From positions 310,001 through 374,000 of the forward strand of contig CAVSPR010000005.1 of the NCBI GenBank assembly GCA_963729875.1: a stretch of 64,000 nucleotides of DNA, read 5' to 3'. Shown piece after piece: positions 16,983 through 26,238 of this stretch; position 1 is the stretch's first letter, and every line of letters starts with the position of its first letter. This DNA is from DATBSL01 sp963729875 (GTDB lineage: Bacteria; Acidobacteriota; Vicinamibacteria; Fen-336). Position numbers and translations under genes: made by a program. Below the pieces are notes generated by a model. The model had not been told where the DNA came from. It worked only from the letters and a program-made list of their open reading frames with translations, and did not search any database.

Positions 16983-17418
16983 GGCGCGCGATGTTCTGGA
17001 GCTGCGCGGCCCAGCCTCCCTCGTTGTCCTCGAACGCCTTGGCGCGGCGGGCCAGGGGGATCCCCTCGAAGCCGGACTCGACCACGGTGAGGCGCGTGCC
17101 GCCCGCGACCTCCTCGAGGTGGAACTCGACGAGGGTCGTGGGCTCGGCCGAGTAGTCGACGCCGGGCTCGACGGCGGCGGGGTGCCAGCGCCAGGCGAAG
17201 CAGCGCTCGGGCTCGAGGCGCACGATCGTGATGTCCATGGTCACGTGCTGGTAGCCGGGGATCGTGATCTGCCCCTGGACACGGGCGCCCGCCGCGAAGC
17301 CGCCCTGGAGGTCCACCCCGAACCAGGCGCCGAACTCCTTCGCGTCCGTGAGGGCGCGCCACACGCGCGACCTCGGCACCCGCAGGACGATCTCCTTCTC
17401 GATTCGATCGAGGCTCAT
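16969..17418 (-). CDS. SRPBCC/AHSA1-domain protein
   Basis: 149 residues with the START-like fold of the AHSA1 family: IEKEIVLRVPRSRVWRALTDAKEFGAWFG at the N-terminus (first strand and helix) and the closing EGGWAAQLQNIARHV helix. These proteins bind hydrophobic ligands. The substrate is unknown. It is the first gene of an SRPBCC-arsR operon; ATG 17418 is fixed by AGGAG 8 bp upstream. Both its start codon and ribosome-binding site lie inside a perfect inverted repeat. Confidence 0.9.
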   Translation of the reverse strand: MSLDRIEKEIVLRVPRSRVWRALTDAKEFGAWFGVDLQGGFAAGARVQGQITIPGYQHVTMDITIVRLEPERCFAWRWHPAAVEPGVDYSAEPTTLVEFHLEEVAGGTRLTVVESGFEGIPLARRAKAFEDNEGGWAAQLQNIARHVSA

Positions 17419-17439
17419 ATGCAATCTCCTGGTTGCATA
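17418..17439. promoter_or_regulatory. inverted repeat, probable ArsR operator overlapping the ribosome-binding site
   Basis: TATGCAA (17418-17424) and TTGCATA (17433-17439) form perfect 7-bp arms around an 8-bp centre that holds the AGGAG of the SRPBCC gene. The dyad geometry suits a winged-helix dimer. In RNA the same repeat would place the ribosome-binding site in a hairpin loop. Confidence 0.6.
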
Positions 17440-17512
17440 ATAGGTCGAGTTGACCGCGGTCCAGGCGTCCGGCACGATCCGCCGCGAGGCACAGGGGCCC
17501 GGAGGGCGAGCG

Positions 17513-17941
17513 ATGCGTGGTGCTGCTCACGAATACCATCTGGTGATACTCGAGAAGCACATCGACACCTTCGGCCACGTGAACAACGCCGCGTACCTGG
17601 AGGTCCTCGAGGAAGCCCGCTGGGACCTGATCACGCGGAACGGGTACGGCCTCGAAGAGGTGCACCGCCTGGGGATCGGGCCCATCGTGCTCGACGCGCA
17701 CCTGCGCTTCGTCCGGGAGCTCCGCAACCGGCAGGCGGTCACCATCCGGACCTGGGTCGAGTCCTACTCGGGCAAGGTCGGCAAGCTCGCCCAGCAGATC
17801 CTGGGCGACGACCGTGAGGTGTGCTGTGACGCGATGTTCACGATCGGCCTCTTCGACCTGACGGCGCGCCGGCTGATCCGCCCGACGCCTGAGTGGGTGA
17901 GAGCACTGGGGCTGCGGCCCGAGGATCTCGCGGCGCGCTGA
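17513..17941 (+). CDS. acyl-CoA thioesterase, 4HBT hotdog fold
   Basis: 142 residues. The hotdog signature HIDTFGHVNNAAYLEVLEEARWDLI with the catalytic Asp places it with 4-hydroxybenzoyl-CoA thioesterase/YbgC-like enzymes that hydrolyse acyl-CoA thioesters in the cytoplasm. GGAGGG upstream supports ATG 17513; the upstream extension from 17450 is non-coding in character. Divergent from the SRPBCC-arsR operon. The physiological acyl group cannot be read from the sequence. Confidence 0.88.
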   Translation: MRGAAHEYHLVILEKHIDTFGHVNNAAYLEVLEEARWDLITRNGYGLEEVHRLGIGPIVLDAHLRFVRELRNRQAVTIRTWVESYSGKVGKLAQQILGDDREVCCDAMFTIGLFDLTARRLIRPTPEWVRALGLRPEDLAAR

Positions 17942-18010
17942 GCCCGGTCGCCCAGAGACGTCGTGCGGTTTGCCGGCACGCATCTTGCCATGATGCCCTC
18001 GGGAGACTGA

Positions 18011-18103
18011 CGCCTGTCCGGTTCCCAGACAGGCGCAGCGTCGAAAGACGCTGACCAATTCCCGGGGCCGGCACGCCCAACGGGAGTCGGCGCCAGCCCC
18101 GGG
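18011..18103 (+). promoter_or_regulatory. structured 5' leader of the metalloprotease gene (three hairpins)
   Basis: Hairpin 1 is CGCCTGTC/GACAGGCG (18011-18035). Hairpin 2 abuts it: CAGCGTC-GAAA-GACGCTG (18036-18053), a GNRA tetraloop. Hairpin 3 is CCCGGGGC/GCCCCGGG (18061-18068 with 18096-18103) plus an inner GGC/GCC; its 3' strand runs into the GGGGGAGGG ribosome-binding site. I do not recognise a known riboswitch class. Confidence 0.4.
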
Positions 18104-18113
18104 GGAGGGACGT

Positions 18114-20462
18114 ATGAGGTGGTCCTGGGCCTTCGTCGCGATGGGGACGGTGCTCTTCCCTGGGTGGGCTCTGGCCGGAGAAGCCCGGCTGTTCGTCCGC
18201 GAAGGAGCGGGACGGGATGGGACGGCCGTTCAGAGCCTAGGGGTCGTGCGGGCCCGGACGGTCGGCTTCAACCCCAAGGCCCTGCCCGGTGCGGACGCCG
18301 CGAGCCCGCTGCCACGAGCGGGCCACACGATCGTCCTGAACCTCTTCGACGACGTGACCCTGCGGGCCCGCATGGTGCGAGCGGAGCGCCTCGACAAGGG
18401 GATGAACTGGATCGGCAAGATCGAGGGGCAGCCCCTGGGCGACGTGGTGCTCACGGTCTACGGGGGGATCCTGACCGGCAGCGTCATCGGGCCGGACGCG
18501 GCCTATGGGATCCGCTTCGATGGGACGAGCCACGTCGTGGAGCAGATCGACCACAACCAGTTCCCCGACGGAGGCTGTTACCAGGAGGTCCCCGTGGGAG
18601 CCCTGGACACGACCGGGGGGGCAGAAGCCCTCGACAGCCCTGGCACGGCCGAAGACAGCGGGTCGACCATCGACGTGCTGGTCGTCTACACCGCGGCCGC
18701 GCGCACGGCGGCGGGAGGACCCACCGGCATGGAGTCGCTCATCAACTCCGCCATCGCGCAGACGAACACGGCCTACGGAAACAGCGGCGTCGTCCAGCGC
18801 CTGCGGCTCGTCGGAACGGCGGAGGTGGCCTTCACCGAGACCCCCACCGACATCTCCGGTGATCTCAACAAGCTGACGAATACCGGCGACGGCGTGATCG
18901 ACAACGTTCACGCCCTGCGCAACACCTACCAGGCCGACCTGGTCTCGCTGCTCGCCGAGGGATACGCGGGTGCGAGCGGGATCTGCGGTGTGGCGTGGGT
19001 CGGGGCCAACAGCGCTTGGTACGCTCCCTATGCCTTCAGCGTGAACGACCGGTACTGTGCGTTCGGTCAGGCCAGCTTCGGCCACGAGCTCGGCCACAAC
19101 ATGGGGCTGAACCACGACCGAGCCACTGAAGGCTGCCCCACGGGGGCCTGCGGCTCCGGCGCCTACTCCTACTCGTTCGGCTACCGGGACCCGGGCAACG
19201 CGTTCCGGACGGTGATGGCCTACAACTGCCCGGGCGGCTGCCCGCGCATCCTGCGCTTCTCCAACCCCAACCCCCTCTACAACTACAACGGTAAGCCGAC
19301 GGGCATCAGCGAGGCCGCGCCCAACTCGGCCAACGCCGCCCTCAGCCTGAACAACACGCGCGTGACCGTGGCGAACTGGCGCAATTCCAACCCCGCCCAG
19401 ACGGCGCCCCAGCTGACCGTGACGAGCCCGAACGGCGGCGAGTCCTGGGCGTCGGGGTCCGCGCACAGCATCACCTGGACCTCCGCCAACCTCACCTCGA
19501 CCTCCAGCCTGAAGGTGTCGTACACGGACGGGACCACGAGCTACCTCGTCGCCACGCTCGCCCCGGCCCAGACGTCCCACAGCTGGACGGTTCCGGCCAC
19601 GGCCGGCTCGGCCTGGAAGGTGACGGTGTGCAGCGACGTGGGCGGGGCCTTCGAGACCTGCGAGGCCTCGGACTCGAGCAACGCCAGCTTCACGATCACC
19701 TCAGGCTCGCCGCAGGTGACGGTGACCGCTCCGAACGGGGGAGAGTCGTGGGTGGCGGGGTCTGCCCGCACGATCTCGTGGACGTCGTCGGGGCTCGCTG
19801 CGAGCGCCACCATCCGGCTGACCTACACCAATGGAGTGACCACGAATGCGATCGTGAGCGGCCTGGCCCGGACGGCGACCTCCTACGGCTGGACGGTACC
19901 CGACAATCCAGGAACGGCCTGGAAGGTGACGGTGTGCAGCGAGGTGGGCGGGTTCTGCGAGGCCTCGGACTCGAGCAACGCCACCTTCGCGATCACCGGC
20001 TCGGGTCCCGGCCCGGGAGCCTGTGTACAGGTGTCGCGGTTCCGGCTCTACAGCGACGTCACGAAGGAGCACCACTACACCACCGACTCGAACGAGTACG
20101 CGGTTCTCGGGACGCGCGGCTGGATCCAGGAAGGCGTCGCCCACAAGGTCTGCACGAGCGCGGCTCCGGTTTCCGGGCTCATGCCGGTGCCGCTGTACCG
20201 CGTCTACCACGACGGGATCAAGCAGCACCTCTGGACCACCGACGCCAACGAGTACTCCGTCCTGGGCTCACGCGGCTGGATCCAGGAGGGCGTGGACGGA
20301 TACATCCTGCCGTCGGCGGCCTCCGGCCTCTCGGTGCCACTCTACCGGTTGGCGTACACCTTTCTTCCCATCCATCTGTGGACCACCGACCTGAACGAGT
20401 ACGACGTCCTCGCGGGCCGCGGCTGGATCCAGGAAGGCGTGGTCGGGCACGTCCTCCCCTGA
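18114..20462 (+). CDS. secreted reprolysin-like (M12-type) zinc metalloprotease with C-terminal repeat domains
   Basis: 782 residues. Signal peptide (1-21), a propeptide-like region, then a metzincin catalytic domain: FGHELGHNMGLNHD (zinc ligands H324, H328, H334) with a Met-turn TVMAYN. Two tandem Ig-like repeats begin with SPNGGESW near 438 and 538. The last 140 residues hold three copies of the DUF5648 motif (HLWTTDxNEYxVLGxRGWIQEG). It probably digests extracellular protein, with the accessory domains for adhesion. ATG 18114 follows GGGGGAGGG. The gene is monocistronic and preceded by a structured leader. Confidence 0.9.
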   Translation: MRWSWAFVAMGTVLFPGWALAGEARLFVREGAGRDGTAVQSLGVVRARTVGFNPKALPGADAASPLPRAGHTIVLNLFDDVTLRARMVRAERLDKGMNWIGKIEGQPLGDVVLTVYGGILTGSVIGPDAAYGIRFDGTSHVVEQIDHNQFPDGGCYQEVPVGALDTTGGAEALDSPGTAEDSGSTIDVLVVYTAAARTAAGGPTGMESLINSAIAQTNTAYGNSGVVQRLRLVGTAEVAFTETPTDISGDLNKLTNTGDGVIDNVHALRNTYQADLVSLLAEGYAGASGICGVAWVGANSAWYAPYAFSVNDRYCAFGQASFGHELGHNMGLNHDRATEGCPTGACGSGAYSYSFGYRDPGNAFRTVMAYNCPGGCPRILRFSNPNPLYNYNGKPTGISEAAPNSANAALSLNNTRVTVANWRNSNPAQTAPQLTVTSPNGGESWASGSAHSITWTSANLTSTSSLKVSYTDGTTSYLVATLAPAQTSHSWTVPATAGSAWKVTVCSDVGGAFETCEASDSSNASFTITSGSPQVTVTAPNGGESWVAGSARTISWTSSGLAASATIRLTYTNGVTTNAIVSGLARTATSYGWTVPDNPGTAWKVTVCSEVGGFCEASDSSNATFAITGSGPGPGACVQVSRFRLYSDVTKEHHYTTDSNEYAVLGTRGWIQEGVAHKVCTSAAPVSGLMPVPLYRVYHDGIKQHLWTTDANEYSVLGSRGWIQEGVDGYILPSAASGLSVPLYRLAYTFLPIHLWTTDLNEYDVLAGRGWIQEGVVGHVLP

Positions 20463-20496
20463 GCGCCGGGCTGGCGGCCGCTCCCGGGGGTTCCCG

Positions 20497-20970
20497 CTAC
20501 TGAGCGATCTTCCTGGACTGCGTGGCCGGCTCCGCCAGACCGGAGGCGCGCTCGTAGCCGACGATGGTGTAGTGGGTCGCGCGGTCGAAGAAGAGCACCA
20601 CGCTGTTGTAGAGCTCCAGGGCCTGGTAGAGCTCGAGCGCCGAGTCGAGCAGGCCGTACTCGCGGATGTACGCCCACAGCTCGTACTTGGTCATGACGAG
20701 CGCCTGGATCACCTCGCTGAGGGGCAAGCCCTCGTGGAAGCGCTCCCGGCCCAGCGCGGTGTACGTCCGTTCGACCTCCTCCTGGCGCCCCTCGCTGCCC
20801 ACCCAACGTCCGAGGCGCGCATAGACGTCGAACGCGCGGTTGTAGAGGGTTGCGTCGGGCAGCGAATGGTAGCCAGTGGTGGCGCTGCTCTGTCGGACCG
20901 CCTTGAGCCAGCGCCTGGTCAGCTCGTCGGCATGTGCCTCGATCATCTGCACGAGCCTCTGCGAGATCAT
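20497..20970 (-). CDS. RsbRD-N-terminal-like (globin-type helical) protein
   Basis: 157 residues, all helical. The pattern HADELTRRWLKAVRQ...LYNRAFDVYARLGRWV...LPLSEVIQALVMTKYELWAYIREYG...LYNSVVLFFDRATHYTIVGYE matches the RsbRD_N domain found at the N-terminus of stressosome proteins and some sensor kinases. Here it stands alone with no output domain. A role as a sensory or scaffolding module is inferred only from the family. Neighbouring genes do not form an obvious operon. Confidence 0.7.
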   Translation of the reverse strand: MISQRLVQMIEAHADELTRRWLKAVRQSSATTGYHSLPDATLYNRAFDVYARLGRWVGSEGRQEEVERTYTALGRERFHEGLPLSEVIQALVMTKYELWAYIREYGLLDSALELYQALELYNSVVLFFDRATHYTIVGYERASGLAEPATQSRKIAQ

Positions 20971-21035
20971 GGCCTTCCCCCAGCGGCCTATCGTAACGCC
21001 GTTGAAGCCTCGCTCCGTCTACCGAGAGGCCTGAG

Positions 21036-21284
21036 CTACGCCTTGGCCAGCTTGTTGTAGAGCCAGGCGAAGATCGCCCCGCTGACGGCTCCGTCGACGA
21101 AGCCCCAGGCCAGGCCGACGAAAGCTCCCACCGCCGAGAAGCTGTAGCCCGGGTAGAAGTGGTCGAGCTGGCTGATCAGCTTCCCGTCGTAGCCCCTCAT
21201 CAGGAGCCAGAGCGTGGCGAGGAATACCACGGCACCCCAGAAGATCCCCGAGGTCAGCGCGAACGCCTTGACCGACAGCTTCAT
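21036..21284 (-). CDS. small membrane protein of the 'bacteriophage holin' annotation family
   Basis: 82 residues, two transmembrane helices (KAFALTSGIFWGAVVFLATLW; AVGAFVGLAWGFVDGAVSGAIF) and a C-terminal AWLYNKLAKA. It resembles short chromosomal proteins often labelled bacteriophage holin. No lysis or phage genes are nearby, so a holin role is doubtful. ATG 21284 follows AAAGGGGGGA. Confidence 0.7.
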   Translation of the reverse strand: MKLSVKAFALTSGIFWGAVVFLATLWLLMRGYDGKLISQLDHFYPGYSFSAVGAFVGLAWGFVDGAVSGAIFAWLYNKLAKA

Positions 21285-21335
21285 GCGTCCCCCCTTTGTT
21301 GGCCGGAGCATAGCACCGGGTACTGGGGGTCGCCC

Positions 21336-22775
21336 CTACAGGTTCAGGCAGACGACCCGCGTCTGGGTCATCTCCTCGAGCGCGAAGCGTATGCCCTCGC
21401 GGCCGATGCCGCTGCGCTTCGTGCCGCCGAAGGGCATGACGTCGAGCCGGTAGTCCGTCGAGTCGTTGACGATCACTGCCCCGAAGTCGAGAGTGCGGAC
21501 GGCCGCGAAGGCGTCGCGGAGGCTCTCGGTGAAGATCGCGGCGTGCAGCCCGTAGTCGACGGCGTTGGCGCGGGCGACGGCCTCGGCGAGCGAGCCGACG
21601 CGGTAGAGCGACGCCACGGGGCCGTAGACCTCCGCGCAGTCCAGCCGGCAGCCGTCGGGCACGTCCTCGAGGACGGTGGGCCAGACGACCGCCCCCTCGC
21701 GCCGGCCTCCGGCGAGGACGCGGGCGCCGCCCGCGACGGCCTCGCGGATCCAGGACTCCACCCGCTCGGCCTGCGCCTCGCTGATCATCGCGCACACGGC
21801 CGTGCCCTCCTCCAGCGAGGAGCCCGCCCGCAGACCCGAGACGCAGGCGAGGAACCGCTCGCGGAAGGCGTCGTAGACGTCGCGGTGCACGAGCACCCGC
21901 TGCACACCGAGGCAGTTCTGGCCGGCCTGGGCGAAGGCCCCCGCCGCAGTGGCGCCCACCGCGCGCTCGATGTCAGCGTCGGGCAGGACGATCACCGGCG
22001 AGTTCGACCCCAGCTCCATCGAGAGCTTCTTGATGCCGGCCACGCGCGTGATCCGCTCGCCGGTCTCGACGCCGCCGGTGAAGCTGATCATGCGGACCCG
22101 GGGGTCGCGGACGAGCGCTTCGCCCACCTCTTCGCCCCGGCCGGTGACGACGCTCAGGCGGCCCGGCGGCAGGCCCGCCGCCAGCAGGTCCTCGGCCAGG
22201 CGCAGGGCGGAGAGCGGCGTCGCCGTCCCCGGCTTGAGGACGACGGCATTGCCGCCCGCGATCGCCGGCCCCAGCTTGTGCGCGGCCATGGCCAGGGGGT
22301 CGTTGAAGGGCGTGATCGCGCCGATCACCCCGAGGGGGAAGCGGAAGTAGTAGCCGGCGCGGCCCTCGGACCCGGAGCGCATGTCGAAGGGGAGCGTCTC
22401 GCCGGCGAGCCGGCGGCCCTCCTCGGCGGAGAGGCGGAGGAGAGTGGCCGCGCGCGGGGGCTCCCGGCGGGCCTCTCCGATCGTCTTGCTCCCTTCCGCG
22501 GCGATCGTGCGCGCGTAATCGTCCTGCCGCTCCTCGACGAGCGCCGCGGCGCGCGTGAGCACGTCGTAGCGGGCGTGAGTGGGGAAGTCCGAGGCGAGGG
22601 CGGCGGTGGCGGCGCCGAGCGCCGCCTCGACCTCCGCGGCCGTGCCGCGGGGCACGGTGGCCACGCGGTGGCGATCGAAGGGGTTGCGGACCTCGATCGT
22701 CTCCCCGGCCTCCCGCCACTCCCCTCCCACCAGCATGCGCCAGGCGACTCCGTCCCTCGCGGCGCGCGTGGGCAT
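21336..22775 (-). CDS. NAD(P)-dependent aldehyde dehydrogenase
   Basis: 479 residues, full length for the ALDH superfamily. Landmarks: Asn in ITPFNDP (157-158), cofactor KPGTATP, the glycine-rich FTGGVETGE, Glu254 in MELGSNSP and the catalytic Cys288 in AGQNCLGVQ. All active-site residues are present. Closest to the lactaldehyde/glyceraldehyde-3-phosphate-type group by motif, but the substrate is uncertain. The bicupin gene is upstream on the same strand with 21 bp between them, so they probably share a transcript and a pathway. Confidence 0.92.
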   Translation of the reverse strand: MPTRAARDGVAWRMLVGGEWREAGETIEVRNPFDRHRVATVPRGTAAEVEAALGAATAALASDFPTHARYDVLTRAAALVEERQDDYARTIAAEGSKTIGEARREPPRAATLLRLSAEEGRRLAGETLPFDMRSGSEGRAGYYFRFPLGVIGAITPFNDPLAMAAHKLGPAIAGGNAVVLKPGTATPLSALRLAEDLLAAGLPPGRLSVVTGRGEEVGEALVRDPRVRMISFTGGVETGERITRVAGIKKLSMELGSNSPVIVLPDADIERAVGATAAGAFAQAGQNCLGVQRVLVHRDVYDAFRERFLACVSGLRAGSSLEEGTAVCAMISEAQAERVESWIREAVAGGARVLAGGRREGAVVWPTVLEDVPDGCRLDCAEVYGPVASLYRVGSLAEAVARANAVDYGLHAAIFTESLRDAFAAVRTLDFGAVIVNDSTDYRLDVMPFGGTKRSGIGREGIRFALEEMTQTRVVCLNL

Positions 22776-22796
22776 GGGCTCCTCCTCTCCGCCGGC

Positions 22797-23654
22797 TCAG
22801 GGCCGCTTCGCCGGTTCGTTCGGCTTGTGCGTCTCCAGCCAGCGCAGGCCCTCGCGGTCGCGGAAGAAGTCCATCCACACGTAGTGCAGCTTCTTTCCCT
22901 CGGCCACCTCCGCCCCGTGGCTGGAGCCGAGCGGGATGTGGAGCAGCTCGTACGCGCCGAGCGCCGTCTGGCCGCCGTCGGCGTGGACGACGATGTCGTT
23001 GCCATCGAGGCCGAGGAAGAACTGCTCGAGCATCGGGTGCGCGTGGGGCGCGACGCGGTCCGGCCCCGCGGTCTCGACGGTGCCGATCGACATCCGGGGG
23101 ACGACGTCCTTCGGCAGCAGCGTGCGGCTCGTGGTCTTCGCGCTCTTGATCGCCTCGCCGTACGTCGGGCACTCCGAGAACCTCCGCACGTACGGGCCCG
23201 CCTGGTTCTCCGGGTGCGCGGCGAGGTCGGCGCGGTCCTCGTCGCTCAGCGCGTGGCGGATGACCAGCACGTCGAGCGTGGAGCTCGCGGCCGCCGTGAT
23301 CTCGGCATCGGATCCCACCGGCAGCCGCACGATCGTCTGCCGCTCGACCGGGAGCGGCGCGCCGTCGGCCTCGACCGCCCCTCGTCCTTCGAGCACGAGG
23401 TACACCTTGTCCTCCGTGAGGCTCCGGCCCTCGGCGTGGCGGCCGCCCGGGCCGAGCGAGACCAGGCTGGCGCGGATCCCGGGCACCTCGCCGGCGAGCA
23501 CGTCCTTCACGACGGCGGGCGAGCCGCCGGCCACCCTCCCGGTGTCGAGCGCGGCCTTGACGAACGCGGGCGGGGCGTCCGCGGCGATGGCGCCGCGGCC
23601 GAGCGCGAGCAGCGACAGGGACAGCGTGGCGCGGAGCAGCGTGGATCTCGGCAT
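22797..23654 (-). CDS. exported bicupin protein
   Basis: 285 residues with a signal peptide (1-24, ending GAIAADA). Two cupin domains: the first around GPGGRHAEGRSL and VYLVLEGRGAV, the second around VAPHAHPMLEQFFLGLDG with metal-type histidines. The domain order recalls ureidoglycine-aminohydrolase-like bicupins, but the activity is unknown. It precedes the aldehyde dehydrogenase in the same orientation. A TATAGT box on the minus strand near 23710 might be its -10, but no good -35 is seen. Confidence 0.8.
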   Translation of the reverse strand: MPRSTLLRATLSLSLLALGRGAIAADAPPAFVKAALDTGRVAGGSPAVVKDVLAGEVPGIRASLVSLGPGGRHAEGRSLTEDKVYLVLEGRGAVEADGAPLPVERQTIVRLPVGSDAEITAAASSTLDVLVIRHALSDEDRADLAAHPENQAGPYVRRFSECPTYGEAIKSAKTTSRTLLPKDVVPRMSIGTVETAGPDRVAPHAHPMLEQFFLGLDGNDIVVHADGGQTALGAYELLHIPLGSSHGAEVAEGKKLHYVWMDFFRDREGLRWLETHKPNEPAKRP

Positions 23655-23759
23655 CGGGTCCTCCCGGACGCGATGGTACGCGGGACCGAGCGTCCAGGCA
23701 CAGGACTATACGCCCCCGCGGATCGCCGCCCGCGGTAGCATGGTCGGGCAGAAGCAGGC

Positions 23760-26177
23760 ATGACGGCAGCGAAGAAGCGGGCGGCACGATCACTCCACAC
23801 CCGCCCGGCGGGAACGACGCAGCGCCGCCCGCCCGGGGATGGCGGCGACGGGCGACCGCGAGACGGGCGATCGTGGCTTGGCATCGTCGCCCTCCTCCTC
23901 GCCACGCTGGCCGCCTACTACCCGGCCTGGCGGGGCGGGATGGTCTGGGACGACGCGAGTCACGTGACCAAGGCCGCCCTGCGCTCGGTTGCGGGGCTGG
24001 GTCAAATCTGGTTCGAGCTCGGAGCGACCGCGCAGTACTACCCCCTGGCGCACTCCGCCTTCTGGATCCAGCACCGGCTCTGGGGAGACTCGACCCTCGG
24101 CTATCACCTGGCCAGCATCCTCCTGCACGTGTTGTCGTCCTGCCTCCTGTTCGTGATCCTGCGGAGGCTGGAGGTGCCGGGCTCGGCGCTGGCTGCCGTC
24201 GTGTTCGCGCTTCACCCCGTGCACGTGGAATCCGTGGCGTGGATCTCCGAGCTCAAGAACACGCTGTCGGGGGTGCTCTTCCTGGCGTCGGCCCTGGCCT
24301 ACCTGCGGTTCGATCGCGAGCGGGCCTGGCGGGCCTACGCAGCGTCGGCGGCCCTGTTCTGCCTGGCGCTGCTGAGCAAGTCCGTGACCGCGACGCTGCC
24401 GGGAGTGCTGCTGGTCGTGTTCTGGTGGCGGCGCGACCGCCTCGACTGGCGGCGGGACGTCGTCCCGCTCACGCCGTTCGTCGTGGTCGGGACTGCGGCC
24501 GGGCTCTTCACCGCGTGGGTCGAGCGCACGTACATCGGGGCCGAGGGAGCGGAGTTCCACCTCACGATCGTCGAAAGGGGCCTCGTCGCCGGGCGGGCGA
24601 TCTGGTTCTACCTCGGCAAGCTGTTCTGGCCGTCGGACCTAATCTTCGTGTACCCCCGGTGGGAGGTCAGCCAGGCCGACGCGTGGCAGTACGCGTACCC
24701 GCTGGGGGTGGCCGCGCTGCTCGCGGCGCTGTGGCTCCTGCGCACCCGCACGCGCGCTCCGCTCGCCGCGCTTCTGGCTTTCGCCGGGATCCTGTTCCCC
24801 GTCCTGGGCTTCCTCGACGTGTACCCGTTCCGCTTCTCGTTCGTGGCTGACCACTTCGTGTACCTTGCGAGCATTCCGGTCATCGCCCTGGTCTCGGCGG
24901 GAGCGGCCACCCTGGCGGGCCGCTGGGGGCCACGAGCCGGCGGATGGCCCCTCGTCGCGGCGCTGGCGCTGGCGGCAACCCTGGGCGCCCTTACGTGGAG
25001 TCAGAGCCGGCAGTACGCGGACGCGCTGACGCTGTATCGCGCGACGATCGAGCGCAATCCGTCGGCCTGGATGGCCCACGGGAACCTGGGCGCGATGCTC
25101 CGGAGGACGGATCCCGGGCAGGCTCTCGTCCACCTCACCGCCGCGGTCCGGCTCAAGCCCGACCTGGTCGAAGCTCAATACAACCTGGCCACCCTCCTGC
25201 AGGAGCAGGGTCGGCTGGACGAGGCGGTGACCCAGTACCGGAAGACGATTCAACTGGCACCCGACCACGCGCGGGCGTACTGCAACCTCGGCAACACCCT
25301 CCGACAGCTGGGCCGGCTCGAGGAGGCCGAGCGCTCGTATGCAGAGGCCATTCGGCTCACGCCCACCCTCGCCCTCGCGCACAGCGGTCTGGGCCGCCTC
25401 CTGCAGATGCAGGGCCGTCTCGATGAGGCGCTTCGCTCGTGCGAGACCGCCGTCAAGCTGCAGCCCGACTTCCCCGCGGCTCACCGCGACCTCGCGGGTG
25501 TCCTGCAGGAGCAGGGCCGACTCGAGGAGGCGGTCGCAGAGTACGGGGCCGCCCTCCGTTTGCAGCCCGCGGACGCCGAGGTCCACAACGATCTCGCGAC
25601 CGCGTTGCAGCAGGCGGGCCGGTTCGACCAGGCCATCAGCCACTTTCGGGACGCGGCCGGGCTGGCCCCCCGGTCCGGGCTGCCACTGGGTGGCCTGTGC
25701 GCCACGCTGCGGATGTCGGCACGGCTCGACGAGGCCCGGCAGGCCTGTGAAGCCGCGGTCCGCCTGCAACCGGACATGGCGCTGGCCCACTACGAGCTGG
25801 CCAATGTGCTGCAGGCGCAGCGCCGGTACCGGGAGGCGCTCGAACGCTACCAGGCGGCCCTGCGACTGCAGCCCGACGCGCCCGAGGTCCACTGCGCCCT
25901 GGCCATCGCGCTCGAACAGCTGGGGCAAGGAGCCGAAGCCCGTGGCCACGTGACCGAGGCGCTTCGCCTGGCCCCGGACGCCGTCACCGCGCACGCTTCT
26001 ATGGGCAGTGCTCTCGAGGCGCTGGGCCGGCTGCAGGAGGCGAAGGCCGAGTTCGAGCAGACGCTTCGCCTGGCTCCGGGCTTCGTCCCCGGTCGCCTGG
26101 CCCTCGCCAGGATCGACGTCCAGATCCACCTGGCCCGGGTGGCGGAGGATGCCCGCCCTGCCGTGAGCGCGCGGTAG
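23760..26177 (+). CDS. polytopic membrane protein with C-terminal TPR array (TMTC/O-mannosyltransferase-like)
   Basis: 805 residues. After a basic N-terminus there are about ten hydrophobic helices (40-430). The first loop carries MVWDDASHVTK and HPVHVESVAWISELKNTL, motifs shared with the PMT/TMTC glycosyltransferase-like membrane proteins. Residues 440-790 are about ten tetratricopeptide repeats (LGRLEEAERSYAEAIRL; QGRLDEA). Proteins of this build may glycosylate exported substrates or act in envelope assembly; neither can be shown here. The start ATG overlaps the end of a short upstream frame. It is separate from the next gene by 61 bp. Confidence 0.8.
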   Translation: MTAAKKRAARSLHTRPAGTTQRRPPGDGGDGRPRDGRSWLGIVALLLATLAAYYPAWRGGMVWDDASHVTKAALRSVAGLGQIWFELGATAQYYPLAHSAFWIQHRLWGDSTLGYHLASILLHVLSSCLLFVILRRLEVPGSALAAVVFALHPVHVESVAWISELKNTLSGVLFLASALAYLRFDRERAWRAYAASAALFCLALLSKSVTATLPGVLLVVFWWRRDRLDWRRDVVPLTPFVVVGTAAGLFTAWVERTYIGAEGAEFHLTIVERGLVAGRAIWFYLGKLFWPSDLIFVYPRWEVSQADAWQYAYPLGVAALLAALWLLRTRTRAPLAALLAFAGILFPVLGFLDVYPFRFSFVADHFVYLASIPVIALVSAGAATLAGRWGPRAGGWPLVAALALAATLGALTWSQSRQYADALTLYRATIERNPSAWMAHGNLGAMLRRTDPGQALVHLTAAVRLKPDLVEAQYNLATLLQEQGRLDEAVTQYRKTIQLAPDHARAYCNLGNTLRQLGRLEEAERSYAEAIRLTPTLALAHSGLGRLLQMQGRLDEALRSCETAVKLQPDFPAAHRDLAGVLQEQGRLEEAVAEYGAALRLQPADAEVHNDLATALQQAGRFDQAISHFRDAAGLAPRSGLPLGGLCATLRMSARLDEARQACEAAVRLQPDMALAHYELANVLQAQRRYREALERYQAALRLQPDAPEVHCALAIALEQLGQGAEARGHVTEALRLAPDAVTAHASMGSALEALGRLQEAKAEFEQTLRLAPGFVPGRLALARIDVQIHLARVAEDARPAVSAR

Positions 26178-26238
26178 GAGACGGGCGACGCTCGCGACGC
26201 TCGCGGCGAGTTGACGGTCCGAGCGGTGCAGGCCTAGG

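Noticed and set aside
18011..18053. Cyclic-di-GMP (GEMM) riboswitch upstream of the metalloprotease
   Set aside because: A GAAA loop hairpin is present, but the conserved GEMM core sequences are not.
21036..21284. Phage holin as evidence of a prophage
   Set aside because: No phage or lysis genes nearby; the family is widespread as a chromosomal membrane protein.
23739..23762. Short leader peptide gene overlapping the TPR gene start
   Set aside because: Only seven codons, with no ribosome-binding site.
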